Below are positions 48,744 through 56,954 of a stretch of 64,000 bases of DNA, piece after piece. Positions within the stretch are counted from its first letter, which is position 1, and each line of letters begins with the position of its first letter. The translations under genes were made by a program, and so were the position numbers. The notes beneath the pieces were generated by a model that was not told the origin of the DNA, did no database searches, and worked only from the letters and a program-made list of their open reading frames with translations. The stretch comes from Edaphovirga cremea (GTDB lineage Bacteria > Pseudomonadota > Gammaproteobacteria > Enterobacterales > Enterobacteriaceae), in NCBI RefSeq assembly GCF_003332275.1, contig NZ_QOVA01000007.1, positions 124,001-188,000 of the forward strand, in the 5' to 3' direction.

Positions 48744-49454
48744 ATGAAATTAAAATTATTAGCACTGGCAATCACCACTGTTGTTAGCATTAATGCAAGC
48801 GCAGTATCTTTCGACTACCGTCATGAAATGACTGACAAAGCAGGGAATACACATAAAGATCGTTTATTGATGTCCAACCGTTTTGCCAACGGTTTTGGTC
48901 TGTCCATGGAAGGTAAGTGGAAAGGCTACGACGATAGCAAAGACAAAGCCTTCAATGAAAACGTCAGTAACGGCATTGAAGCAACGGCGAGCTGGTTGTA
49001 CAAGTTTGACAAGACGTTCGCTGCTGAAGCAGGTTTCAACCTGGTTTCAGAATCCGGTTCTTCAAACTATCGTCCATATCTGCGTGGCGAAGCAAAAATA
49101 GTTGATGATGTGGTTGTTTCTTTCCGTTATCGTCCTTTCTACAAGCGCTACAGCAGCAATATCGGTACCACCAGAGATACATCTGAATCGGGTTATACCC
49201 TGACCAGTTATATCAGCTATGACTTCTTGCAAAATTTCAACCTGACTTATGAAGTTGAATATCAGAAGTCAAACTCAGCTTACTTCTCACCAATCGCCAA
49301 TAACGAAAGTTATGATTGGACCCACGACTTTAAGCTGGCTTACAAAATCGATAAGAACTGGAAGCCATATGCCGCGATCGGTAACGTCTCTGGCAGCAAA
49401 TTCACTGACGAGCGTCAAACCCGTTTCCGTGTTGGTGTAGTTTACAGCTTCTAA
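48744..49454 (+). CDS. kdgM: KdgM-family oligogalacturonate porin
   Basis: 236 residues from the ATG at 48744 (MKLKLLALAITTVVSINASA). Signal peptide ends ASA (about residue 20). Monomeric 12-strand barrel family with the opening VSFDYRHEMTD, NYRPYLRGEA, RYRPFYKRYSS and C-terminal RVGVVYSF. D. dadantii KdgM is also 236 aa. It lets anionic oligogalacturonides through the outer membrane. Its place beside tog fits; whether it is the orthologue of KdgM or of its paralogue KdgN cannot be told from this alone. Confidence 0.92.
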   Translation: MKLKLLALAITTVVSINASAVSFDYRHEMTDKAGNTHKDRLLMSNRFANGFGLSMEGKWKGYDDSKDKAFNENVSNGIEATASWLYKFDKTFAAEAGFNLVSESGSSNYRPYLRGEAKIVDDVVVSFRYRPFYKRYSSNIGTTRDTSESGYTLTSYISYDFLQNFNLTYEVEYQKSNSAYFSPIANNESYDWTHDFKLAYKIDKNWKPYAAIGNVSGSKFTDERQTRFRVGVVYSF

Positions 49455-49781
49455 GTGGTGTGAAGTCATTGTTGTGTGAGTACAAACGGTGGAGGGTTGC
49501 GCGATCGTCCACCGTTGTTAATATATTTACCCCTTTCCGGGTAAATATCTGAATATCATCATTATTGCCCTCAAAGTTTCTTTTCCATTTAAGCGTTTTT
49601 TTTAGGGGTGATGTGTGTCGGCACATCACCCCGTTATTTTTTGGCATTCGTGGCGCAGTAGGTTTGCCTACCGCCAGTTGGCCGACGTTAGTCCAAAACT
49701 GGCTGAAAGCCTTGCCATTACCGGCTTCTGTTGACAAATGGTTACAGCGTGACGGCTTCCGTCAGTGATATATTTCGCTTA
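49455..49781. other. Spacer after kdgM with three successive hairpins
   Basis: AACGGTGGA / TCCACCGTT at 49485-49516; ATATTTACCC / GGGTAAATAT at 49523-49548; GGGGTGATGTG / CACATCACCCC at 49605-49632. The last is flanked by T-rich sequence on both sides and looks like a true terminator. No credible gene. Confidence 0.65.
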
Positions 49782-49801
49782 TACTGGATAAATTAACAGT
49801 T
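49782..49801 (+). promoter_or_regulatory. LexA box of ydjM
   Basis: ATACTGGATAAATTAACAGT keeps CTG-N10-CAG, 18 bp before the ydjM start. E. coli ydjM is also LexA-controlled. Confidence 0.75.
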
Positions 49802-49819
49802 ATCCAGTCCGGGTTTTAT

Positions 49820-50383
49820 ATGACTGCCGAAGGGCACCTAATCTTTTCTGTCGCCTGCGCCATTTTTTCCAAGAAAGCGGAGTTATCCCCTGAGCTTGCG
49901 CATGGCGATTGGTGGCACATTATCCCCGGTGCCCTGCTGACGTCACTGTTACCTGATATCGATCACCCTAAATCGATAATCGGCCAGCGCCTGAAATGGA
50001 TTTCACAGCCTATCGCCCGGCTGTGTGGTCATCGTGGATTTACGCACAGCCTGCTGGCGGTTATTGCTGGCATCATGTTGTTCCGCGCCAAAATGCCCGC
50101 CGACTGGGTTATTCCACCTGACGTCATGCATGCCATGATCATTGGCTATCTCAGCCATATTCTCGCCGACATGCTGACCCCTGCCGGTGTGCCTTTTCTG
50201 TGGCCCTGCCGCTGGAAGTTCCGTTTGCCGCTGCTCAACAGCCAGAAAGGCAATCAACTCGAAAGGGTGTTATGTCTGTTTCTGGTGGGTTTTGCCATCT
50301 ACTGGCAGCAAGGTGCGCCGATTATTGACAGCCTGCACTTGCAGTCTTTGAGTGAATTATTGCGAACCATCACCTCGATTTGA
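49820..50383 (+). CDS. ydjM: YdjM, LexA-regulated inner-membrane metal-dependent hydrolase family
   Basis: 187 residues, DUF457 family. Potential metal-binding pattern: LLPDIDHPKS, CGHRGFTHS and SHILADMLTPAG, with several membrane helices. E. coli YdjM has the same organisation and SOS control. Biochemical role unknown. The stop (50381-50383) lies inside the first unit of a 20-bp tandem array. Confidence 0.92.
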   Translation: MTAEGHLIFSVACAIFSKKAELSPELAHGDWWHIIPGALLTSLLPDIDHPKSIIGQRLKWISQPIARLCGHRGFTHSLLAVIAGIMLFRAKMPADWVIPPDVMHAMIIGYLSHILADMLTPAGVPFLWPCRWKFRLPLLNSQKGNQLERVLCLFLVGFAIYWQQGAPIIDSLHLQSLSELLRTITSI

Positions 50384-50428
50384 AGACAATCACCTTGATT
50401 TGAAGACAATCACCCCGATTTGAATATA
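50369..50428. repeat. Tandem array, period 20 bp, three units, spanning the ydjM stop
   Basis: atcacctcgatttgaagaca (50369-50388), atcaccttgatttgaagaca (50389-50408) and atcaccccgatttgaatata (50409-50428). Unit 1 holds the last codons and the TGA stop of ydjM. Confidence 0.85.
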
Positions 50429-50614
50429 ATGTCGCCATTACGCGTATTTCTCGTCCGAATATTAAGTTAAAGTTATATATAATTACTTTTGGATATAAGT
50501 GATGAAAGTCCGAAGCTGTTAACATATTTAGATTGCACTGCTTTATCGCAGGTATGGGCAAGATTTGGCGGTAAAGAAGAAGTATTTCATAATAAAATTC
50601 TTGGAGACATGGGT

Positions 50615-52006
50615 ATGAATCTTCCGCTCGTGATAAACGTAGTGGTCTTCGTCGCCCTCCTTCTGCTATTGGCGCAAACACGCCACAAGCAGTGGAGCCT
50701 GGCAAAAAAAGTGTTGGTCGGTCTGGCGATCGGTGTGGTCTTCGGCCTGGCGCTGCAATGGGTTTACGGATCGGACAATCCGGTTCTGAAAGAGTCCATT
50801 GGCTGGTTCAATATCGTCGGTAACGGATACGTCCAGTTACTGCAAATGATTGTGATGCCATTGGTTTTTGTCTCAATACTGAGTGCCGTCGCCAAACTGC
50901 ACAGCGCATCATCGCTGGGTAAAATCAGTTTCCTGACGATTGGGACATTGCTGTTTACCACCCTTATCGCCGCACTGGTGGGCGTACTGGTCACGGGTCT
51001 GTTCGGCCTGACGGCTGAGGGACTGGTTCAGGGAACGCAGGAAACGACGCGTCTCGCTGCGCTGGAAAGCAACTACATCGGTAAGGTGGCTGACCTGACG
51101 GTACCGCAATTGATTCTCTCGTTTGTACCGAAGAATCCGTTTGCTGAACTGACCGGTGCCAACCCGACGTCGATCATCAGCGTCGTGATCTTTGCTGCAT
51201 TCCTCGGCGTTGCCTCGCTGCAACTGCTGAAGGATGACAAAGAGAAAGGTCAACGCGTTCTGGTGGCGATTGATACCCTGCAATCCTGGGTGATGAAACT
51301 CGTTCGTCTGGTCATGAAGCTGACGCCTTATGGTGTGATGGCTCTCATGACCAAAGTTGTCGCGGGTTCCAACGTGCAGGATATTATCAAGCTGGGCAGT
51401 TTCGTGGTGGCGTCATACTTGGGTCTGGCGATCATGTTTGCAGTGCATGCGGTGATTCTGTCACTTACCGGTATTAATCCGGCGAAATTCTTCCGCAAAG
51501 CCTGGCCGGTACTGACGTTTGCTTTTACCAGCCGCTCAAGCGCAGCAAGTATTCCGCTGAACGTAGAAGCGCAGACACGCCGTATAGGCGTTCCTGAGTC
51601 GATTGCCAGCTTCTCGGCCTCCTTTGGTGCAACCATCGGCCAGAATGGCTGTGCGGGGCTTTATCCGGCCATGCTGGCCGTGATGGTCGCCCCGACTGTC
51701 GGCATCAATCCGTTCGATCCGATGTGGATCGCGACGCTGGCCGGGATTGTGACCCTCAGCTCCGCTGGCGTGGCCGGTGTGGGTGGTGGTGCAACCTTCG
51801 CCGCACTGATTGTTTTGCCTGCCATGGGCTTGCCCGTTACGCTGGTCGCACTGCTGATTTCTGTTGAACCTTTGATTGATATGGGGCGTACGGCACTGAA
51901 TGTGAGCGGTTCGATGACCGCCGGTACAGTGACCAGCCAATTGATGAAGCAAACAGATAAAGAGATATTTAACGCGGATGAAGAAGCTGAATTAGCGATT
52001 CGTTAA
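50615..52006 (+). CDS. tcyP: L-cystine transporter TcyP
   Basis: 463 residues from the ATG at 50615 ([12 protein letters not shown]), with GGAG 8 bp upstream; the frame is open further back but E. coli TcyP (YdjN) begins here. Dicarboxylate/amino acid:cation symporter fold (DAACS), with the re-entrant loop [15 protein letters not shown] and the later [15 protein letters not shown]. It brings in cystine under sulphur limitation (CysB in E. coli). Confidence 0.95.
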   Translation: MNLPLVINVVVFVALLLLLAQTRHKQWSLAKKVLVGLAIGVVFGLALQWVYGSDNPVLKESIGWFNIVGNGYVQLLQMIVMPLVFVSILSAVAKLHSASSLGKISFLTIGTLLFTTLIAALVGVLVTGLFGLTAEGLVQGTQETTRLAALESNYIGKVADLTVPQLILSFVPKNPFAELTGANPTSIISVVIFAAFLGVASLQLLKDDKEKGQRVLVAIDTLQSWVMKLVRLVMKLTPYGVMALMTKVVAGSNVQDIIKLGSFVVASYLGLAIMFAVHAVILSLTGINPAKFFRKAWPVLTFAFTSRSSAASIPLNVEAQTRRIGVPESIASFSASFGATIGQNGCAGLYPAMLAVMVAPTVGINPFDPMWIATLAGIVTLSSAGVAGVGGGATFAALIVLPAMGLPVTLVALLISVEPLIDMGRTALNVSGSMTAGTVTSQLMKQTDKEIFNADEEAELAIR

Positions 52007-52022
52007 GCGAAAATGAGCAGTG

Positions 52023-52056
52023 AAAAAACCGACGTTGATTTGGCGTCGGTTTTTTT
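52023..52056. terminator. Bidirectional terminator between tcyP and the RES gene
   Basis: Stem AAAAAACCGACG / CGTCGGTTTTTTT with a 9-nt loop. The T-run overlaps the TAA stop of the RES gene by two bases. Confidence 0.9.
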
Positions 52057-52738
52057 ATGCCACATTGGTTTCAAAAACATTGATAATCGCCCTGCCATTC
52101 CAATGGTATTCAAAATGCTTTGACTGGGAAATTTCGGTGACCAGGCGCGGGCGGTAAAGAACATAACACTCGTAACCGCTGTGGCGAACCGAGCAATAGA
52201 CCAAACCGTCGGCATGCTGTTGATGGGCATTGACTGCCATTGCCTGGCCCGGCGAATAATCCGTGGGATGATAAAGTGATGAGCGGGCAAAGGGCTCTCC
52301 GGTGATATCCCATAAATCCGCATCAAAACGGGCAAAGAGGCTGCGCATCTGAATACGCTGCGCGGGTTCAGCCGTATAACCCAAAATGCGCTCCTGGTGG
52401 TATACCGTCTCTTTAATGGCGGTATCCAGATGCGGTGCGCAATAATACCCGCCGAAATCCCCGGTGGTGAAGCGTCCACCTTCTGGATTGACATGGGTAA
52501 ATGCCGCCATCACATAGCTGCTGTGCGCCACACCCACCAGCCAGTCTTCACTGGGGACCCGGTTCAAATCACCAGCCTCTTCGCGCAGCCGGGCATTGGT
52601 TAACGCCTCTACTGCCCACACGGCAGCCAATTCCTCCGCAGTCGCGACATCATCAAAAACATCAATGGTCGGATAACGGCTGGGGATCAGCCGATAGCAG
52701 GGTTGTTGCTGGAAAACACGGGAGGTGATCTCGTCCAT
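52055..52738 (-). CDS. RES-domain toxin
   Basis: 227 residues, RES family (PF08808). The motif residues that name the family are visible: Arg16 in CYRLIPSRYP, Glu in AIKETVYHQE and Ser in VYCSVRHSGY. Family members consume NAD+ (by hydrolysis or phosphorolysis) or ADP-ribosylate a target, stopping growth. The ATG overlaps the antitoxin TAA by one base, so the toxin is translated only after its antitoxin. Confidence 0.88.
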   Translation of the reverse strand: MDEITSRVFQQQPCYRLIPSRYPTIDVFDDVATAEELAAVWAVEALTNARLREEAGDLNRVPSEDWLVGVAHSSYVMAAFTHVNPEGGRFTTGDFGGYYCAPHLDTAIKETVYHQERILGYTAEPAQRIQMRSLFARFDADLWDITGEPFARSSLYHPTDYSPGQAMAVNAHQQHADGLVYCSVRHSGYECYVLYRPRLVTEISQSKHFEYHWNGRAIINVFETNVA

Positions 52739-53148
52739 TACGCGCCCCCGCCACGCCAGGCATGCAGCCTGCTGGCGACCTGATAGAGATCGGCGACCCG
52801 CCCTTGCAGCATGACGTTCAGCGCGCTGCGCCCGGCAAAAAACGGATGGTTATTGGGTTTGCGCACCCAGCCATAAATGCTGTCCTCATGGGTAAACATG
52901 ATGCGCAAACATTTATGGATATTGAGCAGATAACTCATCCGCTCAAGCAGATCGCGAGACAGCCTGATATTCTGCGGATGCTGGCGATATTTGTTCAGTG
53001 TTGTACGTGAGTCGATACCAAGCAACGTCATCTGTTCAGCAATGGAACATTGCCACTTATCAAGAATACGGAAAATTACCGGCAAAGCATTGCTGTAATC
53101 AGCCTGTTGTTGCGGCTCTTTTGATTGTGAGTGTAATTGAGTCATCAT
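52738..53148 (-). CDS. Xre/MbcA/ParS-type antitoxin
   Basis: 136 residues. N-terminal Xre-like HTH region (about 22-75, WQCSIAEQMTLLGIDSRTTLNKY) and C-terminal toxin-binding domain (NHPFFAGRSALNVMLQG, then VASRLHAWRGGGA), the usual order in RES antitoxins. AGGGGG stands directly before ATGATG; the second ATG (53145) has the better spacing. Likely represses its own operon. Confidence 0.85.
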   Translation of the reverse strand: MMTQLHSQSKEPQQQADYSNALPVIFRILDKWQCSIAEQMTLLGIDSRTTLNKYRQHPQNIRLSRDLLERMSYLLNIHKCLRIMFTHEDSIYGWVRKPNNHPFFAGRSALNVMLQGRVADLYQVASRLHAWRGGGA

Positions 53149-53260
53149 TCCCCCTGGATATAATGCCAGTATCAGCAGAATAGCGCGACAGAAAGAACTT
53201 GTCCACTAATGAACAAAAAGAATAAAAAATAAGCAGGGGAAAGTAGGAGCCGAAAAAAAA

Positions 53261-53285
53261 CGGCAGAGAAAAATTTTCTTTGCCG
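53261..53285 (-). terminator. Inverted repeat after kdgR
   Basis: CGGCAGAGAAAA / TTTTCTTTGCCG, imperfect (one mismatch), with A- and T-rich flanks; about 105 bp past the kdgR stop. Probably the kdgR terminator. Confidence 0.5.
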
Positions 53286-53391
53286 CCTCTTTTTCTTTCA
53301 AATAATGGGAGTAATTGGCCGTTGCCCAATCATGCCATTATCTGCTGTTCTTCTATAAGATGTTCTTAAAAACGGGGATAAAACGTCGTCC

Positions 53392-54183
53392 TCAAAAAGG
53401 ATAATCGTGATAACCCATTTGTTCTGAAATATAGCGGGCAGAAGCATGTAGCTTGTTAACGATTTCGCCTTTATTGTCTTCTGAGAAGCGAATCGTCGGG
53501 AATGAAATACTCAAGCCAGAAATCACCACACCAAAACGATCGAAGACAGGGACTGCGATACAACGCAAACCTTCTTCCTGTTCTTCAATATCTTCACCGA
53601 AACCTTGCTCACGCACCCGATCCAGCACCGGCAGCAAATCTTCCGTACTGCAAATGGTGTGCGGCGTACTGCGGGTAAAATCGATACCAGAAAGAATCTC
53701 TTTCACTTCATCGCGATCGCGCCATGCCAGCAGCACTTTACCGATGGCCGTGCTGTGTAATGGATTACGGCGACCAATGCGCGAATACATGCGTAGGTTA
53801 TACATGGAATCAATTTTATGGATATACACAATGCTGTCTTCATCAAGAGCACCCAGGTGAATAGTTTCACGGGTCTCTTCGGACAAATGACGCATTTGAA
53901 TATCCGCACTTCTGATCAAATCAACATTCTGCAAGGCCTTGGCACCCAGCTCAAAAAGCTTCAAGGTCAGAGAGTACTTCTCGGAATCGCCTTCCTGGGC
54001 CACATAACCGAGTGATTTCATCGTCTGCAAAAAGCGGTACACCGTGCTTTTTGACATCATGACACGCTGAGATAACTCGGTAATCCCAATTTCGCGCTCT
54101 TCACCCAACGCCTGTAGAATACCAAATACTTTTAAAACCGATGAAACGGAATCAGGTTGTTTATCTAGATCTGCGATAGCCAT
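53392..54183 (-). CDS. kdgR: KdgR, IclR-family repressor of pectin catabolism
   Basis: 263 residues, as in E. coli and Dickeya. N-terminal winged HTH (about 15-75, with MSKSTVYRFLQTM as recognition helix) and C-terminal IclR effector domain (HSTAIGKVLLA, EEQEEGLRCIAVPVFD). It binds the AATGAAAC-type palindromes found before kdgF, pelW, kdgM and ogl here and is released by 2-keto-3-deoxygluconate. It lies next to ogl, one of its targets. Confidence 0.96.
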   Translation of the reverse strand: MAIADLDKQPDSVSSVLKVFGILQALGEEREIGITELSQRVMMSKSTVYRFLQTMKSLGYVAQEGDSEKYSLTLKLFELGAKALQNVDLIRSADIQMRHLSEETRETIHLGALDEDSIVYIHKIDSMYNLRMYSRIGRRNPLHSTAIGKVLLAWRDRDEVKEILSGIDFTRSTPHTICSTEDLLPVLDRVREQGFGEDIEEQEEGLRCIAVPVFDRFGVVISGLSISFPTIRFSEDNKGEIVNKLHASARYISEQMGYHDYPF

Positions 54184-54345
54184 AGTCGTTGTTACCCTAC
54201 TCAGCCTTTTGTTTTAAAAAAAATAGAACAGCATTTTTAGTATAAAGGGAACTCAGATTAATTAGCAATGCGCGAGTTAGTGAAACGAGAAATTCCAGAC
54301 AATTTGCACCGGCTTTGCGCAATCATTGGTTGTCTATCATAGCGT

Positions 54346-54388
54346 CAGATAAAAAAACCGCACCTGGGAAGATGCGGTTTTTTATCTG
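54346..54388 (-). terminator. ogl terminator
   Basis: Long stem CAGATAAAAAAACCGCA / TGCGGTTTTTTATCTG with a 10-nt loop just after ogl; works on either strand. Confidence 0.85.
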
Positions 54389-54394
54389 AAAATG

Positions 54395-55561
54395 TTACTG
54401 CCAGACACTCTCGGGCACGTCGGCCAGATACAAGGCAGGTTTTCCATCAACATCAGACGTAAACAGAATTTGTTTATTGTCCGGGGTAAAGGATGGATGA
54501 GGATGCGTTACCTGGCGATCACCTTCGAATACGCGCCAGGAGGTGTTGTGCTGGGCGATACGATGCTGCTTGCCATTTTTCATATTGAAGACATACAGGA
54601 ACGGATCGTTCTCGATCTCGTAACCGTCGTTGTCCTGCACATCGACCGGCGCATCAGAACCATCACCGACCAGCAGCGAGCCATCGTAGTTGCTCATCAG
54701 ATGTGAACAAGGCGGCATCACCATCAGTTGGCGATTTTCCAGCGTTTCAGGATTCACGCTGCAAATGAAACGGTCGCGGCTGCCTTTCATGTATGAAACG
54801 TAAATCATCGCAGAACCATCGGGTACCCAGAATTCATGGGTGCAGCTTTCGCCCGGCGCATGGGTTTTCACTTTGCGCATATTGGTGCCGTCTTCATTGA
54901 TGAACCACATGCGGGCATCAACCAAATCGTGCGGGCCTTCATGGCAGAACGCGACGGTGCTGTCGTCATTTGGACGATAAATGGGGTGACCCAACCAGCG
55001 TTTCTCTTGCAGGATCACTTCACGCTCACCGGTATTCAGATCAATGCGTACCAAACGGCAGCACGGGTTGGTGAAGTAGAAGTCATGGAATTTCTTCCAG
55101 TCGGTCAACGGCTGCCAGTCTGCACGACTGATTTCGATCCCGACCAGTTTGTTGCAGTCACTGTTGGCGACCCAGGTGCCGTAACCGACCCAGTCTTCAG
55201 GTACCTGATAAATCACCGTCTCTTGCAGGGTTTCAAGATCCACACGCACCAGATTACGTTCGCTTTTCACGAAATACAGTGACTTATCATCTGGGGATAA
55301 AAAGCCGCCAAACGTATTATCGCCCTTGCCTTCAGTCAATTGCGTGGCAACCTGACTTTTCAGATCCAGCAAGTAGTAGTTCCACGGGCCATCAAAACCT
55401 GCGCCGAATAACAATTTGCTACCATCGCTGCTGAAACATTTCTGATAGAAATAGTTGCGGTGACAAGTAACATCGGGAGGAGTGAGACGCGTGACTTTGG
55501 CGCCCGTAGCGCTGTCAAGGGTCGTATGAAACGTCAACGGGATCTGTGTACCTTTGGACAT
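54395..55561 (-). CDS. ogl: Oligogalacturonate lyase (PL22)
   Basis: 388 residues, exactly the family length. Cytoplasmic seven-bladed propeller enzyme that cuts unsaturated and saturated digalacturonate to monomers by beta-elimination. Conserved residues seen: CHRNYFYQKCFS near the start, CHEGPHDLVDARMWF and ESCTHEFWVPDG with the metal-ligating His residues, and HNTSWRVFEGDRQVTHPHPSF near the end. KdgR box in the upstream region. Confidence 0.96.
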   Translation of the reverse strand: MSKGTQIPLTFHTTLDSATGAKVTRLTPPDVTCHRNYFYQKCFSSDGSKLLFGAGFDGPWNYYLLDLKSQVATQLTEGKGDNTFGGFLSPDDKSLYFVKSERNLVRVDLETLQETVIYQVPEDWVGYGTWVANSDCNKLVGIEISRADWQPLTDWKKFHDFYFTNPCCRLVRIDLNTGEREVILQEKRWLGHPIYRPNDDSTVAFCHEGPHDLVDARMWFINEDGTNMRKVKTHAPGESCTHEFWVPDGSAMIYVSYMKGSRDRFICSVNPETLENRQLMVMPPCSHLMSNYDGSLLVGDGSDAPVDVQDNDGYEIENDPFLYVFNMKNGKQHRIAQHNTSWRVFEGDRQVTHPHPSFTPDNKQILFTSDVDGKPALYLADVPESVWQ

Positions 55562-55950
55562 CCTAAAAATCCTTAGCTTCGAGAGTATGAAAAAAATTTA
55601 ACGTGTCAGTGACATGAGGTAATTGTACACGATTTAAATATGATTTTCACATTATAGAAACGATGTTTCATTTTTCCGTGATCGAGATTTTGTTTTTGAC
55701 GGAATCACACAGATTCGGACATTTTTTACGAAAAATCCAATTTCACATGCCTTGATTCTACTGCTTGCGCATTGTTATTTAGGAAATAAAGCCTGAAATA
55801 CCTCTCTGCCATCACACTTTTATGAAACGCAGGTTTATTTTATTATCGTCCACGTTTTAACTGTCTCTGACGCTGTATGTGCTGGCGGTGGATACTCTCG
55901 ATGGGCGAGTCGTTGCCGTTTTCCTACAACATCTCTTAAGGAAGCAGGCT
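55562..55950. other. Divergent control region of ogl and the RhaS-like gene
   Basis: A 389-bp spacer without a gene of its own. It holds the KdgR box described next. A TCACA near 55707 has a TTTGA partner but at 5 bp rather than 6 bp, so it is not counted as a CRP site. Confidence 0.6.
55654..55672. promoter_or_regulatory. KdgR operator of ogl
   Basis: ATAGAAACGATGTTTCATT fits the KdgR consensus at 15 of 18 positions; 93 bp before ogl on its strand. Confidence 0.82.
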
Positions 55951-56775
55951 ATGTATATGTTGCGCAGTTATGATTTCTTCCCGCACCAGCAGGATGCTGT
56001 AGCCCTTGCCTTCCGTGAACCCCAGGAGGCTTTCCCCGAGCACACCCATGATTTCAACGAAATCTTTATCGTTGACGGCGGTTCAGGGATACATGTGCTG
56101 AATGATTTTCCGTATGCCATCAACTGCGGCATGTTTTTCTACATCAGTGCCAACGATCGCCATCTTTTTGAACAGGTTGACGACCTGAATCTGGTGAATA
56201 TTCTTTACCGTCCGAATGAGGAATTCACCTTCATCAAAAACTTCACTCATCTGCTACCGAAACCCGAGGAGGGTTGTGTGTGGAACATTAGTCCAAAGCT
56301 GAAAAAAGAGCTTAAGCAGATGTTGGAAGATATGAATCGCGATGAAGAGCAGGAGCCGCTGATCGAGCAATGCCGTAAAGAGATGCTGTTTTTGAAAATG
56401 TTGCTTTTGCTGCGTCAGGGCCGTTATCGCGTCAGCCACTCCGATTCAAACCAGGATAAGTTGCAACAAATCTTACTGTTTTTGCAACAGCATGCGCTGG
56501 ATGACATTAATTGGGAGTCATTGGCTGAACGCTTTTTTATCACGCCAAGGACGCTGCACCGTCAATTCCTCAATCACACGGGTCAGACACCGCAGAAATA
56601 CCTCAATCATCTGCGTCTGAACCGGGCGAAATACCAGATCCAGTCAACCGATCAGACGCTGACCGAGATTGCCTTTGCCTGTGGTTTCAGCGACAGCAAT
56701 AACTTCTCAACGTCCTTCAAGAAAGCCTTTGGCGTCAGCCCAAGCCACATGCGTAAGTCGATGCAATTTAATTAA
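55951..56775 (+). CDS. AraC-family regulator, RhaS-like
   Basis: 274 residues from the ATG at 55951, with AAGGA 10 bp before it (ATG 55957 is an alternative). N-terminal cupin (FPEHTHDFNEIFIVDGGSG, ANDRHLFEQVDDLNLVNILYR) and C-terminal double HTH (LHRQFLNHTGQTPQKYLNHLRL, IAFACGFSDSNNFSTSFKKAFG) are close in plan to E. coli RhaS. No rhaBAD, rhaT or rhamnogalacturonan gene is adjacent; it is divergent from ogl instead. It may be a paralogue for a pectin-linked sugar. Ligand and targets unknown. Confidence 0.82.
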   Translation: MYMLRSYDFFPHQQDAVALAFREPQEAFPEHTHDFNEIFIVDGGSGIHVLNDFPYAINCGMFFYISANDRHLFEQVDDLNLVNILYRPNEEFTFIKNFTHLLPKPEEGCVWNISPKLKKELKQMLEDMNRDEEQEPLIEQCRKEMLFLKMLLLLRQGRYRVSHSDSNQDKLQQILLFLQQHALDDINWESLAERFFITPRTLHRQFLNHTGQTPQKYLNHLRLNRAKYQIQSTDQTLTEIAFACGFSDSNNFSTSFKKAFGVSPSHMRKSMQFN

Positions 56776-56954
56776 TGTTATAAAATCAATTAGTTGATAT
56801 TTTCCTGACATGATTTGGTAAATGGGAGCATCCAAAAGCAGATTGCCGACTGAATTTCTCTTACAAAATAACGATCGCGGCAAGTGAAAAATAGCGGCCA
56901 AGTGGTTAGCATAGTAATATTCCCCTGGCTCATCATCAGCAATAGATACTTTAC

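Noticed and set aside
55695-55715. Possible CRP site before ogl
   Set aside because: The half-sites TTTGA and TCACA are 5 bp apart rather than 6, and the left half is weak.
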